Shown here piece after piece: positions 19,021 to 27,722 of a stretch of DNA of 64,000 bases. Each line of letters begins with the position of its first letter. Position 1 is the stretch's first letter. Source of the DNA: Spirochaetota bacterium (GTDB lineage: Bacteria; Spirochaetota; Spirochaetia; Treponematales; Rectinemataceae); NCBI GenBank assembly GCA_029265255.1, contig JAJUJQ010000001.1, forward strand, positions 186,001 through 250,000. The letters run 5' to 3'. The notes under the pieces are model-generated. The model had not been told where the DNA came from. It did not search any database and saw only the letters and a list, made by a program, of their open reading frames with translations. A program made the position numbers and the translations under genes.

Positions 19021-19101
19021 TATGTGTCATCTGTCTGGTTGCATGAATCCCATGCCCACATTCATTACATTACCTCTTCAATCAATTCATCAGGAGATAC
19101 C

Positions 19102-20580
19102 ATGAATATCGAATCGCTTATGCAGACCCACGAAGGGCTTACGTTTGACGATGTGCTCATTGTGCCGGGATACAGCGAGGTCCTCCCTGCCGAGGTGGAC
19201 ATATCGGCTGATCTCGTACCCGGCCTAAGGCTCAAAGCTCCAGTCCTTTCTGCCGCCATGGATACGGTCACCGAATCTCGCCTCGCTATCGCGCTGGCAC
19301 GTATTGGCGGTATCGGTATCATTCACCGCAATATGGCGCCAGAAGCCCAGGCTGCCGAAGTGTACAAAGTCAAGCGCTCTGAATCTGGCATGATTTCCGA
19401 CCCTGTCTGGCTTCCTGAAACAGCGACGCTTGCGGAAGCCGAACATCTCATGGAAACCTACCGAATTTCCGGCATTCCCATTGTGGATCCCGAAACCAGC
19501 CGCCTAGTCGGCATCATCACAAACCGCGACCGGCGTTTCTGCGGCCCAGAGGATATGCAGAAACCGGTTTCGGTATTCATGACCAGACAGAACCTCATCA
19601 CAGCTCCCGAAGGTACCACTATCGAAGGGGCAAAGGCTATTCTTCGCCAATACAAGATCGAAAAACTCCCCCTGGTCGACGCGGAAGGACGTCTCAAAGG
19701 GCTTATCACAATCAAGGATATCTTCAAACGTGAAGAATACCCTGAAGCCGCGCTTGACAGCCGTGGACGACTTCGGGCCGGTGCCGCCGTAGGCGTCGGG
19801 CCAGACCTTGAAGAACGAGTGAACCTTTTGCTTGCCCGGGGCGTCGATGTGCTCGTGGTCGACACGGCGCATGGACATTCGAAGAAGGTCATCGAAGCCA
19901 TTCAGCGGATAAGAGCGATAAACCGCGATATTCCTGTCATTGCCGGCAATGTCGTCACTGCCGAAGGGACCGAAGCGCTCATTCGCGCGGGGGCTTCGGC
20001 TGTAAAAGTTGGCGTGGGAGCCGGATCCATCTGCACGACACGCATCATTTCTGGAGCAGGCATGCCGCAGCTTTCCGCTATCTACGAATGCGCGAAAGCT
20101 GCGCGCTCATTTGGTGTACCGGTCATCGCCGATGGGGGCATCCGGTATTCGGGTGACATTGTCAAGGCTCTCGCGGCAGGCGCAGAAACCGTCATGCTCG
20201 GAAGCCTACTGGCAGGGCTGGAAGAAGCGCCCGGCGAATTGGTGCTCTATGAAGGAAGACAGTTCAAAAGCTATCGCGGCATGGGCAGCCTGGGCGCGCT
20301 TCAGGGGTATGGGCGCGATCGTTACGGGAGCGGCCAGAGCAATGGAAAACTTGTCCCTGAGGGCGTCGAAGGCATGGTTCCCTATCGCGGCAGGCTTTCC
20401 GACTTCATGGCGCAGATGCTGGGGGGACTCCGTTCCGGCATGGGATATGCTGGGGCTCGAACACTCGCGGAGTTGAGGAACGCGCGCATGGTACGCATCA
20501 CTTCCGCTGCGTACGCGGAGAGCCACCCGCACAGTATTGTCATCACGAAGGAAGCACCGAATTATCAGCGCCGCGACTGA
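19102..20580 (+). CDS. guaB: IMP dehydrogenase
   Basis: 492 residues. [16 protein letters not shown] opens the barrel; a pair of CBS domains (~residues 95-210, [12 protein letters not shown] and [12 protein letters not shown]) is inserted. The catalytic loop is [19 protein letters not shown] with the IMP-binding Cys, and the flap contains GRDRYGSGQ. It oxidises IMP to XMP with NAD+. AGGAG lies 7 nt before the ATG at 19102. It follows purH after 81 nt, so it is probably read through from the purine operon, completing IMP synthesis and opening the guanine branch. Confidence 0.96.
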   Translation: MNIESLMQTHEGLTFDDVLIVPGYSEVLPAEVDISADLVPGLRLKAPVLSAAMDTVTESRLAIALARIGGIGIIHRNMAPEAQAAEVYKVKRSESGMISDPVWLPETATLAEAEHLMETYRISGIPIVDPETSRLVGIITNRDRRFCGPEDMQKPVSVFMTRQNLITAPEGTTIEGAKAILRQYKIEKLPLVDAEGRLKGLITIKDIFKREEYPEAALDSRGRLRAGAAVGVGPDLEERVNLLLARGVDVLVVDTAHGHSKKVIEAIQRIRAINRDIPVIAGNVVTAEGTEALIRAGASAVKVGVGAGSICTTRIISGAGMPQLSAIYECAKAARSFGVPVIADGGIRYSGDIVKALAAGAETVMLGSLLAGLEEAPGELVLYEGRQFKSYRGMGSLGALQGYGRDRYGSGQSNGKLVPEGVEGMVPYRGRLSDFMAQMLGGLRSGMGYAGARTLAELRNARMVRITSAAYAESHPHSIVITKEAPNYQRRD

Positions 20581-20599
20581 ACGGGATTGTGGTCCATCA

Positions 20600-20641
20600 T
20601 AGCGAATGCCCCTGTCGATAAACACTCTCATTCGCTATACT
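20600..20641 (+). promoter_or_regulatory. Inverted repeat overlapping a -10 box, leaderless promoter of the nucleotidyltransferase gene
   Basis: TAGCGAATG (20600-20608) and CATTCGCTA (20629-20637) form a perfect 9-bp inverted repeat. The right arm runs into the -10 box TATACT (20636-20641), which ends 7 nt before the ATG at 20649. There is no Shine-Dalgarno site and no T run, so an operator is more likely than a terminator. The -35 region is weak. Confidence 0.5.
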
Positions 20642-20648
20642 TTGGCAT

Positions 20649-21575
20649 ATGAGCACAACCCTAATCATTATGGCAGCAGGAGCCGGTTCACGTTTCGGTG
20701 GTCTCAAACAGACGGCTCCAGTAGGCCCGTCGGGAGAAACCATTCTTGATTATTCGGTCTATGACGCGTGGCGCGCAGGCTTCGATGAATTTGTTTTTAT
20801 CATCAGACGATCGATTGAGAAGGAATTTCGAGCGCTGCTCAACCGCTTTCCTTCGCACCTTCCGATGCACTTGGTCTTTCAGGAGCTTGACAGCTTGGTT
20901 GGGCCAGAACTCCATGCTCAGGCGCTTAAAGCTGGCAGAACGAAGCCGTGGGGAACCTGCCACGCAGTCCTGTGCGCCGCAGAGACAGTGCGCTCGCCAT
21001 TTGCGGTCATTAATAGCGACGATTTTTATGGCGCGCGTTCCTTTGCTCTCGTTCATGATTTTCTCGCTGCGCATCCAGCCGGCTCGAGAGCTTGGTGCAT
21101 GCCTGGATATCAGCTGCGGAATACTACGAGTCCCCACGGCCACGTATCACGGGGTATTTGCGCGGTTGGCGCCGATGGTACGCTTGCTTCCATCCGTGAG
21201 CACAAGAAGATAATCGAGCAGAATGGAACATTCTATTCACTGGAGACAGTTCGGAACGGTCCTGAGCATGTCGAGCTTCCAGGCGATGCTATAGTCTCAA
21301 TGAATTTCTGGGGCCTTACTCCGGCATTCTATGATGAAGCGCGCGCTGAATTTGAGGACTTTCTTAAGGCACATGCCGCTGATCCTTCGGCGGAATGCTA
21401 TCTGCCCGAGGTGGTGGGCAGTCTGATCGCCCGCGGGGCCGGACAGGTGTCGGTTCTTGAAACCCCCGAAGCCTGGTTCGGCATTACCTACCAGGAGGAC
21501 CTCGAAGCGGTGCGTCATCATCTCCGTGCGCTCACCGACTCGGGCCTCTATCCCTCGCCCTTGTGGGGCAGCTGA
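20649..21575 (+). CDS. Nucleotidyltransferase (sugar-1-phosphate NTP transferase family)
   Basis: 308 residues with the GT-A-like nucleotidyltransferase fold. MAAGAGSRFGGLKQ is the NTP-binding loop with its Lys; GPSGETILDYSVYDA follows, and AVINSDDFYG holds the metal-binding Asp. The family moves NMP onto sugar or polyol phosphates. The sequence lacks clear hallmarks of GalU, RmlA or GlmU, so the substrate is open. The ATG appears to be at the transcription start. It is a single-gene unit ahead of the tRNA-Thr terminator. Confidence 0.85.
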   Translation: MSTTLIIMAAGAGSRFGGLKQTAPVGPSGETILDYSVYDAWRAGFDEFVFIIRRSIEKEFRALLNRFPSHLPMHLVFQELDSLVGPELHAQALKAGRTKPWGTCHAVLCAAETVRSPFAVINSDDFYGARSFALVHDFLAAHPAGSRAWCMPGYQLRNTTSPHGHVSRGICAVGADGTLASIREHKKIIEQNGTFYSLETVRNGPEHVELPGDAIVSMNFWGLTPAFYDEARAEFEDFLKAHAADPSAECYLPEVVGSLIARGAGQVSVLETPEAWFGITYQEDLEAVRHHLRALTDSGLYPSPLWGS

Positions 21576-21598
21576 ACTGATCAAAGGCATCCTGGCGC

Positions 21599-21643
21599 AA
21601 AAAAAAAGGCGGTTGCATCCTCTCCGGATCTTGCAACCGCCTT
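21599..21643 (-). terminator. Rho-independent terminator after tRNA-Thr
   Basis: A 10-bp perfect stem (GGCGGTTGCA with TGCAACCGCC) is followed on the minus strand by nine T residues. It may also stop plus-strand transcripts from the nucleotidyltransferase gene, where the T run is poor. Confidence 0.88.
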
Positions 21644-21648
21644 TCTCA

Positions 21649-21721
21649 AGCCGAGATCGGGATTCGAACCCGACACCTGCGCATTACGAGTGCGCCGCTC
21701 TGCCGAATGAGCTATCTCGGC
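21649..21721 (-). tRNA. tRNA-Thr (anticodon CGT)
   Basis: A complete 73-nt cloverleaf: acceptor GCCGAGA/TCTCGGC, D arm GCTCATTCGGCAGAGC, anticodon stem GCGCA/TGCGC closing CTCGTAA, so the anticodon CGT reads ACG. T arm GTCGGGTTCGAATCCCGAT; discriminator U73; CCA not encoded. Confidence 0.95.
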
Positions 21722-21747
21722 CTGCTGTTATGGTACAGCCGGGCGCT

Positions 21748-21777
21748 ACTATAGCAGAAAGCGCCCGCGGCAATCAA
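21748..21777 (-). promoter_or_regulatory. Promoter of tRNA-Thr
   Basis: TTGATT, 18 nt, TATAGT on the minus strand, with an extended -10. The string TTCTGCTATA is identical to that of the tRNA-Ala promoter. A GGGCGCT/AGCGCCC inverted repeat (21741-21766) surrounds the -10 box. The -35 overlaps the stop codon of the ROK gene. Confidence 0.6.
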
Positions 21778-22694
21778 TACTTTTGCTGTCCAATGCCGCG
21801 TCGCGCCAACTCCAGGGCACCAAAAATGCCGGCCTCAGCGCCACATGCAGCGCGCGCTACGTAGTGGTCCTCTCCAGCGATCAGTTCTTCCACCTGTTCG
21901 ATGTATCCCCCCAGGAATCGTCGCATATTCGCTTCTACACGCTGGGCAAGCCCTTCGCGCAAGCCCACCCCGCCTCCGAGAATGATTCTATCGGGCGCAG
22001 CGATCAGCACAATATTCGCGCAAGCCATTCCAAGGTATGTCGCTTCAAGTTCCCAGGCTGGGTGTGTTGCCGGCAGGGTTGCCGGATCGACACCCCATCG
22101 GCCCCAGAGTGCTGGTCCGCTTGCCAGTCCTTCCAGACAGTCGCCATGGAATAGGCAACATCCCTCATAATGATCTTCCGGGAGCCTTGGGACGCGCATA
22201 TGTCCCGCTTCGGGATGCGAAATCCCTTCTATAATATTTCCTTCAGAAAGGATGCCGACTCCGATGCCGGTACCCACAGTGACATAGGCACAGATGTGGC
22301 TTCCACCCCCTGCTCCCCAGCGCCATTCCGCCAAGGCCGCTGCGCCCACATCCGTCGCAAGTCGTACCGGTATGCCAAGTTCCCTGCCAACTCGTCCCGC
22401 GACATCCACTTGCTGCCACTCCGCCTTGGGTGTTGTTCTGGTCCATCCCCATCTCGGATGTTCTGGATTGCATTCAATGGGGCCGAACATACCTATACCG
22501 ATTGCTATAGGGGCGCTAATTCGAAGGCTGTGCGGCGCCTTTCGGAAAAAGTCGATACAAGCGTCCAGTGTTTCTTCCGGGTTGGTTGTGGGGATTTGAA
22601 CAGTTTTGAGTAGCCGCGGCTTTTCCTGCGCAGCGCACTCAGCTAGAGAACAGACAAATTTGGTGCCGCCACCTTCGATCGCGCCAAGAATCAT
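21774..22694 (-). CDS. ROK family sugar kinase (fructokinase-like)
   Basis: 306 residues. ILGAIEGGGTKFVCSLAE is the ATP phosphate-1 loop with the fructokinase-type EGGGTK variant. TDVGAAALAEWRWGAG and VTVGTGIGVGILSEG are the ROK signature segments, and HPEAGHMRVPR with GCCLFHGDCLEGLASGPAL is the zinc-binding region (His, then spaced Cys and His). It probably phosphorylates fructose or a related hexose. The ATG at 22694 follows AGAGG by 7 nt and matches where homologues begin; a GTG at 22718, which overlaps the upstream stop, would add 8 residues. Confidence 0.9.
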   Translation of the reverse strand: MILGAIEGGGTKFVCSLAECAAQEKPRLLKTVQIPTTNPEETLDACIDFFRKAPHSLRISAPIAIGIGMFGPIECNPEHPRWGWTRTTPKAEWQQVDVAGRVGRELGIPVRLATDVGAAALAEWRWGAGGGSHICAYVTVGTGIGVGILSEGNIIEGISHPEAGHMRVPRLPEDHYEGCCLFHGDCLEGLASGPALWGRWGVDPATLPATHPAWELEATYLGMACANIVLIAAPDRIILGGGVGLREGLAQRVEANMRRFLGGYIEQVEELIAGEDHYVARAACGAEAGIFGALELARRGIGQQKY

Positions 22695-22714
22695 GAGCCA
22701 GCCTCTTTGGAACC

Positions 22715-23260
22715 TCACTCGGTCGCATCTTCTGACGGCAGCCCCGCAGAAGCGTCTTCGCTGAACGGTTTATCGATAAGGATGAATCTGGGAGGGTTGC
22801 GGAAAATTGCTTTCAGGTAGAAACAGTAGTCATCGCCCTCTCCGAAATGCTGCGCGATATGTCCAGTCGGCTGATAGCCGGAATCCTCGAGCACACGCTC
22901 GCCGAGGCTGTCGCGCTTTCGAGAGGAGATTTCCAGGCGGATCACCGCGAAGGGTATCTTTTTCAACAGCTCGCTATCGATCAGCGCGAGGAGATGCTGC
23001 ATTGCGGTGCTGTTCCGGTAATCACGGTCAAGAACGAGAAAACGGATATCGAATGTAAAATTTCTCCCAGCGGTTTTCTGGAGGATGGCAAATGCGGCAA
23101 GTGTCCGGCCGTCTCTCAGCTCAAGCAGTGTATAGGGGTTGCCAGGGGATTTTTGCCATTCCTTGAGAATTTCGGCCATAAGATCAATTTCGACGCCCTT
23201 GAATACTCCGGAGCTAACCGCAACCGCTTCATATTCCCTGTTATCGATTATTGCTTGCAT
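22715..23260 (-). CDS. GNAT-like acetyltransferase
   Basis: 181 residues. The central part (residues ~45-140) follows the GNAT pattern: YTLLELRDGRTLAAFAILQK (strands 2-3), FDIRFLVLDRDYRNSTAMQHLL (strand 4 and the acetyl-CoA loop, without a clear Q/RxxGxG/A), then VIRLEISSRKRDSLGERVLEDSGY. The weak CoA loop makes the acetyltransferase call tentative, and a substrate cannot be given. It is the first gene of a two-gene unit with the ROK kinase (overlap 4 nt if the GTG start is used). Confidence 0.55.
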   Translation of the reverse strand: MQAIIDNREYEAVAVSSGVFKGVEIDLMAEILKEWQKSPGNPYTLLELRDGRTLAAFAILQKTAGRNFTFDIRFLVLDRDYRNSTAMQHLLALIDSELLKKIPFAVIRLEISSRKRDSLGERVLEDSGYQPTGHIAQHFGEGDDYCFYLKAIFRNPPRFILIDKPFSEDASAGLPSEDATE

Positions 23261-23526
23261 TCATGAATTACCTTTTTCCAGCTTTTCTCTATGATCATGG
23301 ATAAATATAGAGCGATATGGCGCATTTGTAAAGACAAATTATACAGGTGTATACCTAAAAATGCGCTGTTTTTCAATATAATCTGGCAGCATGATTTAAG
23401 ATGCCATATCCTTCTCTCAATTACGCACCGGCAAGGGTCTATATTGACCCTCCGGGAGAATCACATAAATCATATATTCATTAAACGAATTATCTTCGCC
23501 GGAATTACATGATCCATTGTTTTTCG
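23261..23526. other. AT-rich intergenic region
   Basis: A 266-nt stretch, clearly more AT-rich than its surroundings, holding the 5' region of the minus-strand GNAT-like gene. It contains several short AT boxes, such as TATAAT near 23379, but no open frame with coding character and no RNA structure I can support. Confidence 0.4.
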
Positions 23527-23555
23527 TTGTATGAACCGCCGCATAGTGCTACAAT
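23527..23555 (+). promoter_or_regulatory. Predicted promoter of the second beta-barrel-like gene
   Basis: TTGTAT, 17 nt, TACAAT; the transcript would start near 23562, giving a ~28-nt leader with GGAGGGG before the ATG at 23590. Confidence 0.6.
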
Positions 23556-23589
23556 GCTTTGAGCCTGCACGCAGGTAGTGGAGGGGAAA

Positions 23590-24174
23590 ATGAAAAAATT
23601 CGCCACGCTTTCCTTGGTTTTCTTGCTTCTTATTACTGGTATCGCCTCTGCTGAGCTTGGATTCGGATTTCAGGTTCCCGTCAATTTCAGCGGTATTCCG
23701 ACCTACGACGATATTCTTGCCAGCTATCAGAATGCCAGCGACCTTTTCTATGCTCCTTTTGTGGAGATCGGTGGCAAGTTCACGGTTTTCGGCGCTTCCT
23801 ATGGGTGGCGCTATCGTACCGACAGTGTGCTTGGGAATTTAAAGGATACAGATGTGTATGGCTATTTTCAGGGGCATCTGTTCGGTTACCGCGCGTTTCT
23901 TGATCCGTTTATAGAAATAGGTTGTGGATATATCAAAAGCGACTTCGCCATTGCATCCCAGGATAACGATACCAGCAATCCGATCACCGCTTCTATCTAT
24001 TTTTCCGGTAGTGGTGGATTAGGCATCATACTGACCAATATCGGCATATTCGCGCGCGCATCCTACCTTTTGCCCGCGTGGCAATTGATGCATTCATCCA
24101 ATACTGTCCTGATAGATCCTTTTTTCACGCAGGCTGTGGTGCGGATCACTCTTGGCGCGAAGATAGTGCTGTAG
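23590..24174 (+). CDS. Secreted beta-barrel-like protein
   Basis: 194 residues. The signal peptide is MKKFATLSLVFLLLITGIAS with cleavage near ASA-ELG. The mature part has strand-like alternation and glycine-aromatic turns (LGFGFQVPVNFSG, FGASYGWRYRTDSV, FIEIGCGYIKSDF) and ends VVRITLGAKIVL, consistent with a small outer membrane barrel. No named family. GGAGGGG lies just before the ATG at 23590; a GTG 12 nt upstream is unlikely. Confidence 0.7.
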   Translation: MKKFATLSLVFLLLITGIASAELGFGFQVPVNFSGIPTYDDILASYQNASDLFYAPFVEIGGKFTVFGASYGWRYRTDSVLGNLKDTDVYGYFQGHLFGYRAFLDPFIEIGCGYIKSDFAIASQDNDTSNPITASIYFSGSGGLGIILTNIGIFARASYLLPAWQLMHSSNTVLIDPFFTQAVVRITLGAKIVL

Positions 24175-24356
24175 CGTTGTGGAAGCCCTCTGTGGCTCTG
24201 AGCGCACTCTCCTACGCTGTGAGGCAGTGTCCATGGGAAAGGCCTTTGGCGCTCTGAGTCTGCGCATCGCGTGAGGTACGCGCCTGCCATAAATTCTGCG
24301 TCGCGGCGCTTTGTGCCGATTTTGATATTTATACATAAATGATTTTTAAATATATA

Positions 24357-24370
24357 GATAATCGATTATC
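24357..24370. promoter_or_regulatory. 14-bp perfect palindrome upstream of the lysine operon
   Basis: GATAATCGATTATC, self-complementary, 52 nt before the kdd ATG in an AT-rich stretch (24330-24370). This is the only strong dyad in the 247-nt region, and it may be an operator. No promoter could be assigned with confidence; TTGATA at 24323 with AT-rich boxes downstream is one option. Confidence 0.4.
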
Positions 24371-24421
24371 CATTGACGATTTGCCAAACTCGTGGGAAGA
24401 TAGCATTGGAGGAATACATCT

Positions 24422-25462
24422 ATGCCGATGGGCGATAAATATGGAACACACAGAGTGCTTGAGCCGGCGGGTGCCATGCCGCAAACCGCGCTCAAACTTG
24501 ACAACGACATGTCCAAGCTCTATGACAATGAAATTCTCGTCGATGTCATTGCGTTGAATATCGATTCTGCCAGTTTCACCCAGATTGAGCATGAAGCCGG
24601 TGGAGATGAAGAGAAAATCAAGGCAATCATTATGAACATCGTCGGCACGAGGGGCAAACAGCAGAACCCTGTTACCGGTTCCGGCGGCATGTTTATCGGG
24701 CGGGTAGCAAAAATCGGTCCTGCGCTTGCGCATCGCGATCTCAAACCGGGCGATAAAATTGCCAGCCTTGTTTCTCTTTCGCTCACGCCTCTCAAGATTG
24801 AGCGCATTCTCGCCGTCCACAAGGAAATCGACCGGGTCGACATAGAGGGACAGGCGATTCTGTTCGAGTCGGGTATCTACGCGAAACTACCCGATGATAT
24901 GGATGAACGCCTTGCGCTTGCCGCGCTTGACGTCGCAGGAGCCCCAGCTCAGACCGCTAAGTTGGTCAAGCCGGGCGACAAGGTCCTAGTGCTTGGCGCT
25001 GGCGGAAAGTCAGGTCTGCTCTGCTGCTATGAGGCAATGAAGCGCGTTGGCCCCACCGGTCGCGTTGTCGCCAATATTCATTCTGAGCGATCGCGCGCCT
25101 ACATCGAGGATATGGGGCTCGCGCACGAAATTGTGGTTGCTGACGCGACCAAGCCGGTCGAATTTCTCACTAAGGTGCTGTCCGCCAACCGTGGCCACGA
25201 GTACGATATCGCGATCAACTGCGTCAATATTCAGGGCTGCGAAATGGCATCGATTCTCCCCGTGCGCGACAACGGCATTGTCTATTTCTTCTCCATGGCG
25301 ACGAGCTTTACGCGTGCCGCACTGGGAGCAGAGGGCATCGGCAAGGATGTCCTCATGATCATCGGCAATGGCTACACCAAGGATCATGCCGAAATAACGC
25401 TGTGGGAATTGAGAGAGAATCCCAAGCTCAGGGAATTCTTCGAAAAACAATACGTCAAATAG
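24422..25462 (+). CDS. kdd: L-erythro-3,5-diaminohexanoate dehydrogenase
   Basis: 346 residues. It begins GDKYGTHRVLEPAGAMPQ, the conserved start of the family, and has a nucleotide-binding loop VLVLGAGGKSGLLCCYEAM at ~180. It oxidises 3,5-diaminohexanoate to 5-amino-3-oxohexanoate with NAD(P)+, step 3 of lysine fermentation. All the neighbouring genes belong to the same route. GGAGG lies 9 nt before the ATG at 24422; an ATG two codons later is also possible. Confidence 0.93.
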   Translation: MPMGDKYGTHRVLEPAGAMPQTALKLDNDMSKLYDNEILVDVIALNIDSASFTQIEHEAGGDEEKIKAIIMNIVGTRGKQQNPVTGSGGMFIGRVAKIGPALAHRDLKPGDKIASLVSLSLTPLKIERILAVHKEIDRVDIEGQAILFESGIYAKLPDDMDERLALAALDVAGAPAQTAKLVKPGDKVLVLGAGGKSGLLCCYEAMKRVGPTGRVVANIHSERSRAYIEDMGLAHEIVVADATKPVEFLTKVLSANRGHEYDIAINCVNIQGCEMASILPVRDNGIVYFFSMATSFTRAALGAEGIGKDVLMIIGNGYTKDHAEITLWELRENPKLREFFEKQYVK

Positions 25463-25531
25463 CGCATTCGATGCTGATAGGGGGGGTGCGCGCGATTTCA
25501 GCCCCCCCTTCTGATCTAAAAGGAGGTCCCC

Positions 25532-26806
25532 ATGCCGGCACAGGAATATCCGAAGCTGAAGCTCGAAAAATCGATGAAAATGTATGAGGATGCCAAGCAG
25601 ATCTGCCCCGGTGGCATCATGGGCATACGGCGTCCATACAATTTCGTCGAGGGTGAGTATCCCATCTTCCTGGAACGAGGATACGCGGGCCATATCGTCG
25701 ATGTGGACGGCAATGATTATATCGATATGCTTTGCGCCTATGGTCCCATTATTCTTGGCTACAACGAGCCGGAGATCACTGAGGCTGTCGTCCGGCAGCT
25801 TGAGAAGGGGTTTTGCTTCTCCCTGGTCCAACCTGTCCAGAACGAGCTCGAACGCCGTCTCACAACGCTCATCCCATCTGCGGAACAAGCCATCCTTGTC
25901 AAAACGGGTTCTGACGCGACCAGCCTCGCCGTACGTCTTGCCCGGGGCTATACCGACCGTAAATATATTCTCCGCTGTGGCTACCATGGCTGGCACGACT
26001 GGTGTGTGGAAATTCACGGTGGTGTTCCCGAAGAAATCTCAAGTCTCACCATCGAGTTCGAGTATGGGAATCTTGCCGAGCTCGAAGAAAAGCTCGAGCA
26101 GTACAAAGGTCAGGTCGCTGGTGTCATCATCACACCAGTGGGACATCCGAACAGCAAACCGGTCATGGCTCCTCCTCTAGGATATCTCGAAGCAGTCAAG
26201 GAACTCGTGCACGCGCATGGAGCGGTCCTTATCTTCGACGAAATCCGGACAGGGTTCAGAGTAGCCATGGGAGGAGCGCAGCAGCGCTATGGTGTGACGC
26301 CAGATCTTACCACCATCGGCAAGGCCATGGCGAACGGCTATGCTTTGAGCGCCGTCGTCGGCAAGCGCGAGGTCATGATGATGGCTGAGAAGAAGGTGTT
26401 TGTCTCTTCAACCTTCTTTCCGAATAGTCTGGAAATGGTGGCAGCCATGAAGTGCCTCGATATTCTCGAGCGCGAAAAGGTCCAGGACTCCTTGTGGGAG
26501 CGCGGCACGAAGTTCCTTGAGCGGCTCAGGCAGATTGCCGACCGTTCCGGTATGCCGGTCACCGTGTCGGGCATACCACCCATGCCGTACCTGACCTTTA
26601 ATCCCCATCCGGCGGACAAGGAAAAGACCTATCGGGCCCGACGCGAGTATTTCTATACGCAGACAATCCGCAGGGGGCTCTTCATTCAGCCATATCATCA
26701 TTGGTACATCGCGCACCGCCATACCGACAAAGACCTCGAAACTGCCCTGTGGGCTATCGAGGAAGCCCTCGAGCTGACGGCACGGAGATTCCCGATCGGC
26801 AGCTGA
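25532..26806 (+). CDS. kat: Class III aminotransferase, probable 3-aminobutyryl-CoA transaminase
   Basis: 424 residues, fold type I PLP enzyme of the glutamate-1-semialdehyde/omega-aminotransferase group. D236 is in the FDEIRTGF motif, and the PLP lysine is K264 in TIGKAMANGY. YHGWHDW and SGSDAT-like TGSDATSLA are also present. Its place between kdd and kce and the absence of kal (3-aminobutyryl-CoA ammonia lyase) suggest the acyl-CoA beta-transaminase (Kat) described from Candidatus Cloacamonas acidaminovorans, which yields acetoacetyl-CoA and glutamate. The family call is firm; the substrate is inferred. AAAGGAGG lies before the ATG. Confidence 0.82.
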   Translation: MPAQEYPKLKLEKSMKMYEDAKQICPGGIMGIRRPYNFVEGEYPIFLERGYAGHIVDVDGNDYIDMLCAYGPIILGYNEPEITEAVVRQLEKGFCFSLVQPVQNELERRLTTLIPSAEQAILVKTGSDATSLAVRLARGYTDRKYILRCGYHGWHDWCVEIHGGVPEEISSLTIEFEYGNLAELEEKLEQYKGQVAGVIITPVGHPNSKPVMAPPLGYLEAVKELVHAHGAVLIFDEIRTGFRVAMGGAQQRYGVTPDLTTIGKAMANGYALSAVVGKREVMMMAEKKVFVSSTFFPNSLEMVAAMKCLDILEREKVQDSLWERGTKFLERLRQIADRSGMPVTVSGIPPMPYLTFNPHPADKEKTYRARREYFYTQTIRRGLFIQPYHHWYIAHRHTDKDLETALWAIEEALELTARRFPIGS

Positions 26807-26898
26807 GCGAGCCTAAGACATCAGGCCGTACGAACCGCCCCTGAAATGAGACGTGCGCAGAGGGTGCGCATTCCCGTGCCCGGAGAGAGGAGGCAATT

Positions 26899-27720
26899 AT
26901 GGACAGAATGATGGTCATTACCTGCGCCTGTACCGGCGCAGAGACCACCAAGGCGCAGAATCCGGCATTGCCGGTGACTCCCGAAGAGATCGCTGACGCG
27001 GCGTATGAAGCCCGCCAGGCAGGCGCTGCCATACTGCACCTTCATGTGAGAGATGAGCAAGGCAGACCGACCATGAGCACCGAGGTTTTCCGGCAAACAA
27101 TAGAGCGCATCCGCCGCAAATGCGACATCATCATAGAAATAACGACTGGTGGAGCTGTGGGTGACAGCGCAGAAACGCGCCTCGTGCCGCTGGTCGCCCT
27201 CGAACCGGAAATGGCGAGCCTCGATTGCGGCACGGTCAACTTCGGCAATGACTATATCGTCAATACTCTGCCGGTCATGCGAACCTTTGCCGAGGCATTC
27301 AGGGATCACCGGGTTCGTCCTACGCTCGAATGTTTCGATCTAGGGCATGTGTACGCTTCCCGCATCCTGATTGACGAAGGGCTGCTCGAGCCACCATATC
27401 ATTATGGCTTCGTGCTGAATGTGCCTGGCTCGGTTCCCTATTCCTCAGACAACCTGCTGGCCTTCAAGCGAGCCCTGCCGCCAGAGTCCTATTTTACCGT
27501 TATGGGTATTGGGCGATCCTCGCTGCCGGCGCAGTACGGGGCTATCGCCGCTGACGGATGGATCCGTGTGGGCTTCGAAGACAATGTGTATTACGCGAAA
27601 GGCGTACTCGCTAAATCGAATGCCGAACTGGTTGAACGGGCAGCGCGCATCGCAAAAGAAGCACAGCTGTCGGTAGCGACACCTGACGATGTCCGGCGTA
27701 TTCTTAAACTCAGGAGCTGA
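26899..27720 (+). CDS. kce: 3-keto-5-aminohexanoate cleavage enzyme
   Basis: 273 residues, BKACE family (DUF849). The zinc-binding HxH pair is H47/H49 in ILHLHVRDEQG; IIEITTGGAVGDS, LECFDLGHVY and VMGIGRSSLP are further family signatures. It cleaves 5-amino-3-oxohexanoate with acetyl-CoA to acetoacetate and 3-aminobutyryl-CoA. GAGAGGAGG lies before the ATG, and kamA starts 2 nt after its stop. Confidence 0.93.
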   Translation: MDRMMVITCACTGAETTKAQNPALPVTPEEIADAAYEARQAGAAILHLHVRDEQGRPTMSTEVFRQTIERIRRKCDIIIEITTGGAVGDSAETRLVPLVALEPEMASLDCGTVNFGNDYIVNTLPVMRTFAEAFRDHRVRPTLECFDLGHVYASRILIDEGLLEPPYHYGFVLNVPGSVPYSSDNLLAFKRALPPESYFTVMGIGRSSLPAQYGAIAADGWIRVGFEDNVYYAKGVLAKSNAELVERAARIAKEAQLSVATPDDVRRILKLRS

Positions 27721-27722
27721 TC

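Noticed and set aside
24175..24320. A GC-rich stretch with repeated GCTCTGAG between the beta-barrel gene and the lysine operon
   Set aside because: The repeats are short and irregular, no hairpin ends in a T run, and no tRNA or known RNA motif is visible.
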